64,000 nt of DNA from Sophora flavescens (lineage: Eukaryota; Streptophyta; Magnoliopsida; Fabales; Fabaceae). Shown in pieces: positions 1 through 13,080 of the stretch. The notes beneath the pieces were generated by a model. It was not told the DNA's origin and did not search any database. It saw only the letters and a program-made list of their open reading frames with translations. The stretch is taken from NCBI GenBank assembly GCA_030762895.1, contig JAUPTC010000015.1:2770395-2834394 (forward strand). Reading direction: 5' to 3'. Made by a program: the position numbers and the translations under genes. Within the stretch, counting starts at the first letter, position 1. Every line of letters begins with the position of its first letter.

Positions 1-2498
1 TTTTACACTAAACCCAAAATTTGACCAAAAGCCCTTATTACCATATTTTGACCCAATATTTAAAACTCAAAATCGAATTTCAAACCCTAAACCCTAATTT
101 TGACCCTAAACGCAAAATTCGACTCAAAATTTTACCCAAAACCAAAATATTAACCCCCAAAGCCCTAATTTTGACCCAAAACCCTATCTTAAACTCAAAA
201 CCCTAATTCAAACCCTAAACCCTAATTCTAACAATATTTTTTTACCCAAAACCCTATTTTTAACTCAAAACCCTAATTCAAACCCTAAACCCTAATTTTG
301 ATTCTAAAACCGAAATTTGACCCAAAAACCTAATTTTGATCCAAAACCAAAATTTTAACCCAAAACCCTAATTCTAACCCTATTTCTGACCCAAAAACAT
401 ATTTTTAACTCAAAACCCTAATTCAAACCCTAAACCTCTATGTTTGACCCAAAGCCGAAATTTTAACCCAAAGCCCTAATTCTAACCCTATTTTTGATCC
501 AACACGCTATTTTAAACCGAACCCTATTTCAAACCCTAATTTGGACACTAAACCCTAAATTTGACCCATAACCCTAATTTTGTCACGAAACCCTAATTCT
601 AACCCTAAACCCTAAATTTGACCCAGAACCCTAATTTTGACCCGAAACACTAAATTTTTACCCAAAACCCTAATTCTAACCTTATTTTGGACCCAAAACC
701 CTAATTTGAACCAAAAACCATAATTTTGACCAAAAACCATAATTTTAACCCAGAGTCCTATTTTTGATCCAAAACCCTTTTTTAAACTCAAAACCCTTAC
801 TTTTACACTAAACCCAAAATTTGACCCAAAGCCCTAATTAGGACCCTATTTTATACCCAATATTTTAAACTCAAAACCCCATTTTAAACGCTAAACCCTA
901 ATTTTGATCCTAAACACTAAATTTAACCCAAAGCCCTAATTTTGGCTCGAAACCCTAATTTTAGCAATATTTTTGACCCAAAACCCTATTTTAAACTCAA
1001 AACCCTATTTCAAACCCTAAACCCTATTTTTGACCCTAAATCTGACCAAGAACACTAATTTTGACCCGAAACCGTAATGTTAAACCAAAATCCTAATTCT
1101 AACCCTATTTTTGACCCAAAACCCTATTTTTAACTCAAAACCCAAATTCAAATGCTGGACCCTAATTCTAACCTTATTTTTAACTCAAAACCCTAATTCA
1201 AACCCTAAACCCAAAGTTTGAGTCAAAACCCAAATTTTAATCCCAAAACCCTAATTATAACCCCAAAGCCCTTATTTTAACCCCAATACCCTAATTCAAA
1301 CCCTAAACCCTAATATTGGTCCTAAACCCTAATTTTAACCCAAAACCCTAATTTTGACCAGAAACCCTAATTTTAACCCAAAACCCTAATTCTAACCTTA
1401 TTTTTTACTAAAAACCCAATTTTTAACTCAAAACCCTATTTGAAACCCTAAACCCTTATTCTAACCCTATTTCTGACCCAAAAACCTATTTTTAACTCAA
1501 AACTCTAATTCAAACCCTAAACCCCTATGTTTGACCCAAAACCTTAATTTGGACCCAAAACCCTAATTTTAACCCAAAGCCCTAATTTTGACCAAAAACC
1601 CTAACTTTTACACTAAACCCGAAATTTGAACCAAAGCCATAATTTTGACCCAATATTTTAAACTCAAAACCCTATTTCAAACCTTAAACCCTAATTTTGA
1701 CCCTAAACCCAAAATTTGACCCAAAAACCTAATTTTGACCCGAAACCCTAATTTTAACCCAAAACCCTAATTCTAACTTTATTTTTTACCCAAAACCTTA
1801 TTTTTAACTCAAAACCCTAATATTGACCCAAAACCCAAATTGTGTCCCAAAACCCAAATTTTGATACAGAACCCTGATTTTAATCCCAAATCCCTATTTT
1901 AAAATCACAACCCTAATTCAAACCGTAAACCCTAATTTTGATCATAAACCCGAATTTTAACCCAAAGCCCTAATTTTGACCCAAAACCCTAATTCTAACC
2001 CAATTTTGACCCAAAAACCTATTTTAAACTTAAAACCCTATTTCAAACCCTAAACCCTAATTTTGACCCTAATCCCTAAATCTGACTGAGAACCCTAATT
2101 TTGACCCGAAACCCTGATTTTAAACCAAAACCCTAATTCTAACCCTAATTTTGACCCAAAACCCTATTTTTAACTCAAAACCCAAATTCAAACCCTAAAC
2201 CCTAATTTTGACCAATAACCCTAACTTGGACCCAAAACTCCAATTTTAACCCCAAGCCCAAATTTTGACCCAAAACCCTAATTCTAACCCTATTTTTGAC
2301 CCAAAACCCCATTTTAAACTCAAAACCCTATTTCAAACCCTAAACCTAACTTTTCCACTAAACCCAAAATTTGACCCAAAGCCCTAATTAGGACCCTATT
2401 TTATACCCAATATTTTAAACTCAAAACCCTATTTTAAACGCTAAACCCTAATTTTGATCCTAAACCCTAAATTTAACCCAAAGCCCTAATTTTGACTC
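1..2498. repeat. Telomere-derived satellite, segment A (~1.5 kb units)
   Basis: The segment is made wholly of degenerate telomere-like blocks such as CCCTAATTTTGACCCAAAA, with CCCTAA/CCCAAAA cores always on the + strand. A landmark (TTAGGACCCTATTTTATACC) occurs near 838 and again near 2388, giving a unit of about 1550 bp. The first 200 bases resemble the block that starts each unit in the right-hand array. No coding potential: apparent ORFs are low-complexity read-through without real domains. Confidence 0.95.
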
Positions 2499-2974
2499 TG
2501 TAACACCCTAGTTTTTACACCTAGGATTAATTATTTTATTTGAATGTTTATGTTTATTATGTTAAGTGGTTTAGTTTGAGTAATTAAATTACTCTCTTCA
2601 AATTATTTTATTAGGTGCGTTAGCACTGACTTATTTCAGTGAATGCACATTTACTAGACAATAATTTACGTTATTGTCACTATTATACCATCGAAAAAAA
2701 TATTTTAAATAATGTAAATAAGAGAAAAGCATTTTCATATTCTCATTATATTTAATTTTAGAGTTAAAAATATTTTGGTTTGGCTTTAATCAGAGATTAA
2801 ATTTTGGACTGAGTATTTTCTTAGTGGATCAGTTCAACTATTAATCTTTACTCTAACTTGAATTTCGAAAACATATCCTTACCAATCTTTATTTTTAGAT
2901 TCTAAAAAGTAAAAACATGTTTATTTTAGGCCTAATATTTATCACTCATTTTGTACCTATTACTAAATAATTAG

Positions 2975-2982
2975 TATAAAAA
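2975..2982 (+). promoter_or_regulatory. Putative LTR 1 core promoter TATA box
   Basis: TATAAAAA about 480 bp inside LTR 1, followed at once by a long CT-rich leader (about 2991-3130). The LTR at 28930 has the same arrangement (TATAAATA, then a CT-rich leader), which supports a U3/R boundary here. The role is inferred from position. Confidence 0.5.
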
Positions 2983-5254
2983 CTTAAAGTTTCTCTTTTC
3001 TCTCACTCACTGACGCAAATCTCTCTCTCTTTTCACGTTTCTTCTCTGCTTCTTCTCCTCTTTCTTTCTTTTCTTTATTTCTTTCTTCTTCCTTCTCACG
3101 CCATCTTCCTCTTCCAAACCTCCCCTCCTCCTTCCTTCTCTCTAGCCGCCACGAGCCGCCTATTTGACCCATAGCCGCTCGGTCGTCACGAAAGGAGGAG
3201 ACAACGCGTCTCACATCCTCGTACACATTTGGCCTAACAGCGCCGCCACTGTTGCCTTCGAAACGCCATGGAAGCTTGCCGCGGTAAGCTCCTTAACCGC
3301 CGGTTCATGGTGGTTCTACCACCCTAAGTGTTGAATCTCCTTCTTTTATGTTTTCTCGCATCTCTTTTGTCCATGGTTGTTGTAGAACCTCGATCTGCCG
3401 CCATCCTCGCCGTTCCTGGCCTCGCTTCACCAAAGGCAGCCACCATGTTCTTTTGCTTTTCATCTTGGGTGAGTTTTCACCATAACCTCTTGTAGTTGAA
3501 AAACCCCAAATCTGATTTTTGAAACCCTAACCCTAACCCTTTAATTTCAGATTTTAATCTTGAAATTTAAGGTTGTTTTAGGAGATTGGGACTGTGAGTT
3601 TGTGTTTCCCTAAACCAATTTCATTATTCTGAGTTTCCCTAAATTTTAATAATGAGCCCTAAACCCCCAATTTGATTTTATTTGAATTTGGGTATGTTTT
3701 TATGAAATTAATTATGATTTAGTGTAATTAGGACTCTTAATGGATGATTTCCAAAGTTCTTTTTCAAGATCTTTTAATGAAAACAAAGTTTTCTAAAAGG
3801 GTATTAGGAAGCGTGAGCTTCAAACATAATTTTCTTTAAAAATAACCTTGTTTGGTAATTAGATTAAGTGTTTAGATTAAGTTAGGATGTGTGTTTGATC
3901 ATGTGAAATTAATTTCTTGATTTCTGGTTGTTGCACGTTATTGGAATTACTCTCTGAGACGATTGGACACGACTATGCTTGCTTAATGGAGTAGAGATGA
4001 GCTAACGTGAGCATTAGGACGAGGATTCTTTACTTGTTTTCAAAGGTAAGGGGAGTTACCTAGGGATATTCAATAACTATATGCATGTGTGTAATTGATT
4101 TCTGTGAATATTATTGTGATGTTTAGCCAATACTTGAATAACTTGTTTATTTGAACCCTTGTGGTTATTACTTAGAGTTGAATATTTGCTTCTTTAAAGT
4201 GTTATGAATTATATGTATGTGATTAAACTGGATATATGAATTATATATACATGATTAACTGTGATGTTATTGTTGTTGATTGAAGTTTGAGAAGCCAGAC
4301 TTGAGTCTGTGCCTAATAATGATAAGGATTAAAAGCCTTAATAAGCCTTGAATAGAATTTTGAAAGTTTTGGGTTCTCTTATAAAAGTTCATTGTATAAA
4401 GTGCTTACTTCAGAAGAATAAGATTCTTTTGTTTTAGAAAAATTTTAAAAGTGATTTTGAGTTGAAGGAAACTATATTTTTATGATCAAAAGTTTTGTAC
4501 GAGAGAAAACCTTTTCAAACAATGTACTTTATGAAGGAAAGACCCTTTGAAAATATTTATTATGAAGGAAAGACCTTTTGAAAATATTTAACTTTATTCC
4601 ATCAATGAATTTCAAATACAAATGAATTTCCTAGATGTTTTAGAAAAGATTTTGCAAAGGAAAAGGATTTTCTCCCAAATAATTTTGGAAACATTCCGGT
4701 TACTGGGATAAGTGACCGAGGTTTTGTTTTGGTTTTGATTTTCACTGAGCGAAATGTTTTACAAGTTGATAAATTAGCCTAGAAACCGAGACGCCGGGGT
4801 TCTAGTGTTGTATGGACACGTAGATCAAGGATGTAGGTCGGGGAGGCGGAGTGTCCTGTAAAGTTTTGTTTTTGGACTGTGTGTCCTAAGTTGATGTGGA
4901 CAGTGTGAGTTCCTTATCCGCGAGCCTAAAACTGGTGCATCGGTTTAAGGGCATCGTGATTGAGCATTCGGACTGTATGTCCTATGTTGGGATTAAAAGA
5001 TTTGAATTTGTGTGTCCCATATTTGTTTTAAGTGAAAAGTCTTAATTAAAAGAATTAAGTATGGTCATTAAGCTTTGTGCCACGAGGAAAGATTATTACG
5101 ACAAAGAAAACAAACGAGAATAAAAGTTTTCTCATGCATTTAATGGCCATTGTGTCATGTAAATGGCATTGAATCCGAGAGGGAATCAATGTATATGACA
5201 GACGTGTCAGGTGGTGATGATCATTGAGGTCCGGAGTGGATCAATGTATCTTTT

Positions 5255-5320
5255 ATAGGACTTTGTGTCCAAATTGATAGGACTTTGTGTCCAATTTGAT
5301 AGGACTTTGTGTCCAGATTG
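5255..5320 (+). repeat. 22-bp tandem repeat, 3 copies, in LTR 1
   Basis: Three head-to-tail copies of a 22-bp unit containing AGGACTTTGTGTCCA start at 5255, 5277 and 5299, differing by one or two bases. The unit contains the GGAC...GTGTCC motif that also recurs as single copies upstream (4866, 4972) and in the 28-bp repeat of LTR 3. Confidence 0.9.
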
Positions 5321-5360
5321 TATATATGTGCCGCTATTTTCTAATTATGGAATAGTGTCA

Positions 5361-5509
5361 TTGCTTTGCATGAGCATCCTAACGGGAATGGGGATGTGCA
5401 CAATTGTGTCTTGCTTTGCATGAGCATCCTAACGGGAATGGGGATGTGCACAATTGTGTTAGGTGCTGGCATGAACATCCTATCGGGAATGGGGATGTGC
5501 ACCATTTAT
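5361..5509 (+). repeat. 50-bp tandem repeat, 3 copies, in LTR 1
   Basis: Two almost identical 50-bp units (5361-5410, 5411-5460) and a more divergent third (5461-5509), all with the core CGGGAATGGGGATGTGCAC. Short ORFs across this stretch only reflect the repeat and its lack of stops. Confidence 0.9.
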
Positions 5510-6000
5510 TTTCTTGGGCATTGTTTTGTTCGTTTTACGATGTGCCATGTCTAAGCCTAATTCAAACGAAAGCAGAAAGTTGTGGGATCTCCGGAGATTA
5601 GGTATCAAAATAGAGTTGAATATTGAAGTGCCATGCATTCTCTTTATAAAACCGATTGTTCGGGTTTGAGACCCTTTGTTATAACACTGTTATGCTATGT
5701 ATATGCATGATTTAAAATGGTTATATGATTATGTGATGCATGTATCATGTGTATGGTTGTTGTATGATATATCCATTTGTCGGTATCTCACCCTTACAAA
5801 CATTTCAGGATTCTTCTAAGTTCGATATTGTACCCTGGGTACTCTAACACAGATGGTGCAGAGGAGTCTTTCTAAGTCACTCAAAGACTTAGATGTAGTT
5901 GCTTGATGAGGTATTACTTGCGGAATAACTTTTAGAACGACTAGCTTAGGGTTGAGATTTAGATTATTTTGATGGTATGTATGAGTTTGGCTCAGAGAGC

Positions 6001-6094
6001 CTTTATTTTAAAAAGGGAATGTCTATAGCCCTATTTTAAAAAGGGAATGTCTATAGCCCTATTTTAAAAAGGGAATGTCTATAGCCTTTATTTT
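6001..6094 (+). repeat. 28-bp triplication at the LTR 1/satellite junction
   Basis: Three head-to-tail 28-bp copies (6001, 6029, 6057) of a unit with AAAAAGGGAATGTCTATAG, followed by a partial fourth (CCTTTATTTTA) that turns into satellite. The second and third copies begin CCCTATTTTA, which is itself a satellite motif, so the unit looks like a chimaera of LTR end and satellite. Confidence 0.9.
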
Positions 6095-9000
6095 AACCCT
6101 AATTTTAACCCAGAGCCCTATTTTTGACCCAAAACCCTATTTTAAACTCAACCCTATTTCAAACCCTAAACCCTAATTTTGACCCTAAATCTGACATGGA
6201 ACACTAATTTTGACCCCGAAACCCTAATTTTAAACCAAAACCCTAATTGTAACCCTATTTTTGACACAAAACCCTATTTTTAACTCAAAACCCAAATTCC
6301 AACCCTGGACCCTAATTCTAACCTTATTTTTAACTCAAAACCCTAATTCAAACCCTAAACCCAAATTTTGACCCAAAATCCAAATATTAATCCCAAAACC
6401 CTAATTTTAACCTCAAAGCCCTTATTTTGACCCAATACCCTAATTCAAACCCTAAACCCTAATATTGGTCCTAAACCCTAATTTTAACCCAAAACCCTAA
6501 TTTTGACCAGAAACCCTAATTTTAACCCAAAACCCTAATTCTAACATTATTTTTTACTCAAAACCCAATTTTTAACTCAAAACCCTAATTGAAACCCTAA
6601 ACCCTTATTCTAACCCTATTTCTGACCCAAAAACCTATTTTTAACTCAAAACTCTAATTCAAACCCTATACCCCTATGTTTGACCCAAAACCTTAATTTG
6701 GACCCAAAACCTTAATTTGGACCCAAAACCCTAATTTTAACCCAAAGCCCTAATTTTGACCCAAAACCCTAACTTTTACACTAAACCCGAAATTTGAACC
6801 AAAGCCATAATTTTGACCCAATATTTTAAACTCAAAACCCTATTTCAAACCTTAAACCCTAATTTTGACCCAAAAACCTAATTTTGACCCGAAACCCTAA
6901 TTTTAACCCAAAACCCTAATTCTAACTTTATTTTTTACCTAAAACCTTATTTTTAACTCAAAACCCTAATATTGACACAAAACCCAAATTGTGTCCCAAA
7001 ACCCAAATTTTGATAAAAAACCCTGATTTTAATCCCAAATCCCTATTTTAAAATCACAACCCTAATTCAAACCGTAAACCCTAATTTTGATCATAAACCC
7101 GAATTTTAACCCAAAGCCGTAATTTTGACCCAAAACCCTAATTCTAACCCTATTTTGACCCAAAACCCTATTTTAAACTCAAAACCCTATTTCAAACCCT
7201 AAACCCTAATTTTGACCCTAAACCCTAAATCTGACCGAGAACCCTAATTTTGACCCGAAACCCTGATTTTAAACCAAAACCCTAATTCTAACCCTAAACC
7301 CTAAATTTGACCCAGAACCCTAATTTTGACCCGAAACCCTAAATTTTTACCCAAAACCCTAATTCTAACTTTGTTTTGGACCCAAAACCAAAATTTTGAC
7401 CCAAAACCATAATTTTAACCCAGAGCCCTATTTTAAACTCAAAACCCCAACTTTTACACTAATCCCAAAATTTGACCCAAAGCCCTAATTAGGACCCTAT
7501 TTTATACCCAATATTTTAAACTCAAAACCCTATTTTAAACGCTAAACCCTAATTTTCATCCTAAACCCTAAATTTAACACAAAGCCCTAATTTTTACTCG
7601 AAACCCTAATTTTAGCCCTATTTTTTACCCAAAACCCTATTTTAAAATCAAAACCCTATTTCAAACCCTAAACCCTAATTTTGACCCTAAATCTGACCAA
7701 GAACACTAATTTTGACCCCGAAACCCTAATTTTAAACCAAAACCCTAATTCTAACCGTATTTTTGACCCCAAACCCAATTTTTAACTCAAAACCCAAATT
7801 CAAACCCTGGACCCTAATTCAAACCTTATTTTTAACTCAAAACCCTAATTCAAACCCTAAACCCAAATTTTGACCCAAAATCCAAATATTAATCCCAAAA
7901 CCCTAATTTTAACCTCAAAGCCCTTATTTTGACCCAATACCCTAATTCAAACCCTAAACCCTAATATTGGTCCTAAACCCTAATTTTAACCCAAAACCCT
8001 AATTTTGACCAGAAACCCTAATTTTAACCCAAAACCCTAATTCTAACATTATTTTTTACTCAAAACCCAATTTTTAACTCAAAACCCTAATTGAAACCCT
8101 AAACCCTTATTCTAACCCTATTTCTGACCCAAAAACCTATTTTTAACTCAAAACTCTAATTCAAACCCTATACCCCTATGTTTGACCCAAAACCTTAATT
8201 TGGACCCAAAACCCTAATTTTAACCCAAAGCCCTAATTTTGACCCAAAACCCTAACTTTTACACTAAACCCGAAATTTGAACCAAAGCCATAATTTTGAC
8301 CCAATATTTTAAACTCAAAACCCTATTTCAAACCTTAAACCCTAATTTTGACCCAAAAACCTAATTTTGACCCGAAACCCTAATTTTAACCCAAAACCCT
8401 AATTCTAACTTTATTTTTTACCTAAAACCTTATTTTTAACTCAAAACCCTAATATTGACACAAAACCCAAATTGTGTCCCAAAACCCAAATTTTTATAAA
8501 AAACCCTGATTTTAATCCCAAATCCCTATTTTAAAATCACAACCCTAATTCAAACCGTAAACCCTAATTTTGATCATAAACCCGAATTTTAACCCAAAGC
8601 CGTAATTTTGACCCAAAACCCTAATTCTAACCCTATTTTGACCCAAAACCCTATTTTAAACTCAAAACCCTATTTCAAACCCTAAACCCTAATTTTGACC
8701 CTAAACCCTAAATCTGACCGAGAACCCTAATTTTGACCCGAAACCCTGATTTTAAACCAAAACCCTAATTCTAACCCTAAACCCTAAATTTGACCCAGAA
8801 CCCTAATTTTGACCCGAAACCCTAAATTTTTACCCAAAACCCTAATTCTAACTTTGTTTTGGACCCAAAACCAAAATTTTGACCCAAAACCATAATTTTA
8901 ACCCAGAGCCCTATTTTAAACTCAAAACCCCAACTTTTACACTAATCCCAAAATTTGACCCAAAGCCCTAATTAGGACCCTATTTTATACCCAATATTTT

Positions 9001-12000
9001 AAACTCAAAACCCTATTTTAAACGCTAAACCCTAATTTTCATCCTAAACCCTAAATTTAACACAAAGCCCTAATTTTTACTCGAAACCCTAATTTTAGCC
9101 CTATTTTTTACCCAAAACCCTATTTTAAAATCAAAACCCTATTTCAAAACCTAAACCCTAATTTTGACCCTAAATCTGACCAAGAACACTAATTTTGACC
9201 CCGAAACCCTAATTTTAAACCAAAACCCTAATTCTAACCGTATTTTTGACCCCAAACCCAATTTTTAACTCAAAACCCAAATTCAAACCCTGGACCCTAA
9301 TTCAAACCTTATTTTTAACTCAAAACCCTAATTCAAACCCTAAACCCAAATTTTGACCCAAAACCCAAATTTTGACCCAAAATCCAAATATTAATCCCCA
9401 AACCCTAATTTTAACCCCCGGCCCTTATTTTGACCCAATACCCTAATTCAAACCCTAAACCCTAATATTGGTCCTAAACCCTAATTTTAACCCAAAACCC
9501 TAATTTTGACCAGAAACCCTAATTTTAACCCAAAACCCTAATTCTAACCTTATTTTTTACTCAACACCCAATTTTTAACTCAAAACCCTATTTGAAACCC
9601 TAAACCCTTATTCTAACCCTATTTCTGACCCAAAAACCTATTTTTAACTTAAAACTCTAATTCAAACCCTAAACCCCTATGTTTGACCCAAAACCTTTCT
9701 TTGGACCCAAAACCCTAATTTGGACCCAAAGCCCTAATTTTGACCCAAAACCCTAACTTTTACACTAAACCCGAAATTTGAACCAAAGCCATAATTTTGA
9801 CCAAATATTTTAAACTCAAAACCCTATTTCAAACCTTAAACCCTAATTTTGACCCAAAAACCTAATTTTGACCCGAAACCCTAATTTTAACCCAAAACCC
9901 TAATTCTAACTTTATTTTTTACCTAAAACCTTATTTTTAACTAAAAACCCTAATATTGACACAAAACCCAAATTGTGTCCCAAAACCCAAATTTTGATAA
10001 AAAACCCTGATTTTAATCCCAAATCCCTATTTTAAAATCACAACCCTAATTCAAACCGTAAACCCTAATTTTGATCATAAACCTGAATTTTAACCCAAGT
10101 AGCGATTTTGACCCAAAACCTAATTCTAACCCTATTTTGACCCAAAACCCTATTTTAAACTCAAAACCCTATTTCAAACCCTAAACCCTAATTTTGACCT
10201 AAACACTAAATCGGGAGAACCCTAATTTTGACCGAAACCCCGATTTTAAACCAAAACCCTAATTCTAACCCTAAACCCTAAATTTGACCCAAAACCTAAT
10301 TTTGACCAAAACCCTAAATTTTTACCCAAAACCCTAATTCTAACTTTGTTTTGGACCCAAAACCAAAATTTTGACCCAAAACCATAATTTTAACTCGGGG
10401 CCTATTTTAAACTCAAAACCCCAACTTTTACACTAATCCCAAAATTTGACCCAAAGCCCTAATTAGGACCCTATTTTATACCCAATATTTTAAACTCAAA
10501 ACCCTATTTTAAACGCTAAACCCTAATTTTCATCCTAAACCCTAAATTTAACACAAAGCCCTAATTTTTACTCGAAACCCTAATTTTAGCCCTATTTTTT
10601 ACCCAAAACCCTATTTTAAAATCAAAACCCTATTTCAAACCCTAAACCCTAATTTTGACCCTAAATCTGACCAAGAACACTAATTTTGACCCCGAAACCC
10701 TAATTTTAAACCAAAACCCTAATTCTAACCGTATTTTTGACCCCAAACCCAATTTTTAACTCAAAACCCAAATTCAAACCCTGGACCTTAATTCAAACCT
10801 TATTTTTAACTCAAAACCCTAATTCAAACCCTAAACCCAAATTTTGACCCAAAACCCAAATTTTGACCCAAAATCCAAATATTAATCCCCAAACCCTAAT
10901 TTTAACCCCGAAGCCCTTATTTTGACCCAATACCCTAATTCAAACCCTAAACCCTAATATTGGTCCTAAACCCTAATTTTAACCCAAAACCCTAATTTTG
11001 ACCAGAAACCCTAATTTTAACCCAAAACCCTAATTCTAACCTTATTTTTTACTCAACACCCAATTTTTAACTCAAAACCCTATTTGAAACCCTAAACCCT
11101 TATTCTAACCCTATTTCTGACCCAAAAACCTATTTTTAACTCAAAACTCTAATTCAAACCCTAAACCCCTATGTTTGACCCAAAACCTTTCTTTGGACCC
11201 AAAACCCTAATTTGGACCCAAAGCCCTAATTTTGACCCAAAACCCTAACTTTTACACTAAACCCGAAATTTGAACCAAAGCCATAATTTTGACCAAATAT
11301 TTTAAACTCAAAACCCTATTTCAAACCTTAAACCCTAATTTTGACCCAAAAACCTAATTTTGACCCGAAACCCTAATTTTAACCCAAAACCCTAATTCTA
11401 ACTTTATTTTTTACCTAAAACCTTATTTTTAACTCAAAACCCTAATATTGACACAAAACCCAAATTGTGTCCCAAAACCCAAATTTTGATAAAAAACCCT
11501 GATTTTAATCCCAAATCCCTATTTTAAAATCTCAACCCTAATTCAAACCGTAAACCCTAATTTTGATCATAAACCCACATTTTAACCCCAAGCCGTAATT
11601 TTGACCCAAAACCTAATTACTAACCTATTTTGACCCAAAACCCTATTTTAGACCCAAAACACTATTTCAAACCCTAAACCCTAATTTTGACCCTAAACCC
11701 TAAATCTGACCGAGAACCCTAATTTTGACCCGAAACCCCGATTTTAAACCAAAACCTAATTCTAACCCTAAACCCTAAATTTGACCCGAGACCCCAATTT
11801 TGACCCAAAACCTAAATTTTTACCCAAAACCCTAATTCTAACCTTGTTTTGGACCCAAAACCAAAATTTTGACCCAAAACCATAATTTTAACTTGAGCCC
11901 TATTTTAAACTCAAAACCCCAACTTTTACACTAATCCCAAAATTTGACCCAAAAATCCCAATTAGGACCCTATTTTATACCCAATATTTTAAACTCAAAA

Positions 12001-12580
12001 CCCTATTTTAAACGCTAAACCCAAATTTTGATCATAAACCCTAAATTTAACCCAAAGCCCTAATTTTTACTAAAACCCTAATTTTAGCCCTATTTTTGAC
12101 CCAAAACCCTATTTTAAACTCAAAACCCTATTTCAAACCCTAAACCCTAATTTTGACCCTAAATCTGACCAAGAACACTAATTTTGACCCGAAACCCTAA
12201 TTTTAAACCAAAACCTAATTCTAACCCTATTTTTGACCCTAAACCCAATTTTGATCTCAAATCCCAAATTCAAACCCTGACCCTAATTCAAACCTTATTT
12301 TTAATTCAAACCCTAATTCAAACCCCCCACCCTAATTTTACACTAAAACCTAAAATTTCTTGACCCAAAAAATTCCCCACTCCTACTAACTCAGCCTCTT
12401 TATTTTCACTCCAATACCCCAATTCAACCCAAACCCTAATATTGGTCCTAAACCCTAATTTTAACACAAACCCAAATTCTTGAACCAAAACCCTAATTTT
12501 AACCCAAAACCCTAATTCTAACCTTATTTTTTACTCAAAAAACCCAATTTTTAACTCCAAACCCTATTTCAAACTCCTAA
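6087..12580. repeat. Telomere-derived satellite, segment B (1.48-1.50 kb higher-order units)
   Basis: Four highly similar tandem units. The landmark GGACCCTATTTTATACCC falls at 7492, 8975, 10466 and 11965 (spacing 1483, 1491, 1499), and TGTGTCCCAAAACCC at 6991, 8473, 9974 and 11466 (1482, 1501, 1492). Within a unit the 19-20 bp blocks differ from each other far more than the same block differs between units, which defines a higher-order repeat. From about 10.1 kb, and strongly from 12.2 kb to the gap, single-base losses and out-of-character bases accumulate. No genes. Confidence 0.95.
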
Positions 12581-13080
12581 NNNNNNNNNNNNNNNNNNNN
12601 NNNNNNNNNNNNNNNNNNNNNNNNNNNNNNNNNNNNNNNNNNNNNNNNNNNNNNNNNNNNNNNNNNNNNNNNNNNNNNNNNNNNNNNNNNNNNNNNNNNN
12701 NNNNNNNNNNNNNNNNNNNNNNNNNNNNNNNNNNNNNNNNNNNNNNNNNNNNNNNNNNNNNNNNNNNNNNNNNNNNNNNNNNNNNNNNNNNNNNNNNNNN
12801 NNNNNNNNNNNNNNNNNNNNNNNNNNNNNNNNNNNNNNNNNNNNNNNNNNNNNNNNNNNNNNNNNNNNNNNNNNNNNNNNNNNNNNNNNNNNNNNNNNNN
12901 NNNNNNNNNNNNNNNNNNNNNNNNNNNNNNNNNNNNNNNNNNNNNNNNNNNNNNNNNNNNNNNNNNNNNNNNNNNNNNNNNNNNNNNNNNNNNNNNNNNN
13001 NNNNNNNNNNNNNNNNNNNNNNNNNNNNNNNNNNNNNNNNNNNNNNNNNNNNNNNNNNNNNNNNNNNNNNNNNNNNNNNN
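12581..13080. other. Assembly gap (500 N)
   Basis: Exactly 500 unknown bases inside satellite. The same length occurs at the second gap, so it is probably a placeholder and the true missing length is unknown. Any reading frame across it is meaningless. Confidence 0.99.

Larger units (their letters stand above)
2499..6086 (+). mobile_element. LTR 1: solo or remnant Ty3/gypsy-type LTR, right end lost
   Basis: The sequence breaks out of satellite exactly at TGTAACACCCTAG, the usual 5' end of long plant Ty3/gypsy (chromovirus-type) LTRs. It shares blocks in the same order with the LTR at 28930-32995: GGTAAG near 4045 followed by a TACCTAGGGATATTCAA stretch, then TTGAAGTTTGAGAAGCC, a CTCACCCTTACAAACAT block near 5788 and GAGGAGTCTTTCTAAGTCAC near 5862. 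The expected 3' terminus (GGGTGTTACA) is absent; it ends in a 28-bp triplication that merges into satellite. The 5 bases before it are GACTC, but no matching copy follows, as expected if the right end was lost. A TATA box and CT-rich leader lie about 480 bp in. No internal gag-pol is present. The boundary on the right is approximate. Confidence 0.85.

Noticed and set aside
1..2498. A true telomere at the left end
   Set aside because: Perfect CCCTAAA repeats never exceed about two in a row, and the sequence has kilobase-scale unit structure; this is a satellite derived from telomere motifs.
2984..3226. 80-codon minus-strand frame rich in Glu, Lys and Arg
   Set aside because: It is the reverse of the CT-rich leader of LTR 1; simple-sequence bias explains it.
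5366..5601. Two overlapping plus-strand frames with repeated peptide
   Set aside because: They read through the 50-bp minisatellite of LTR 1 and have no known domain.
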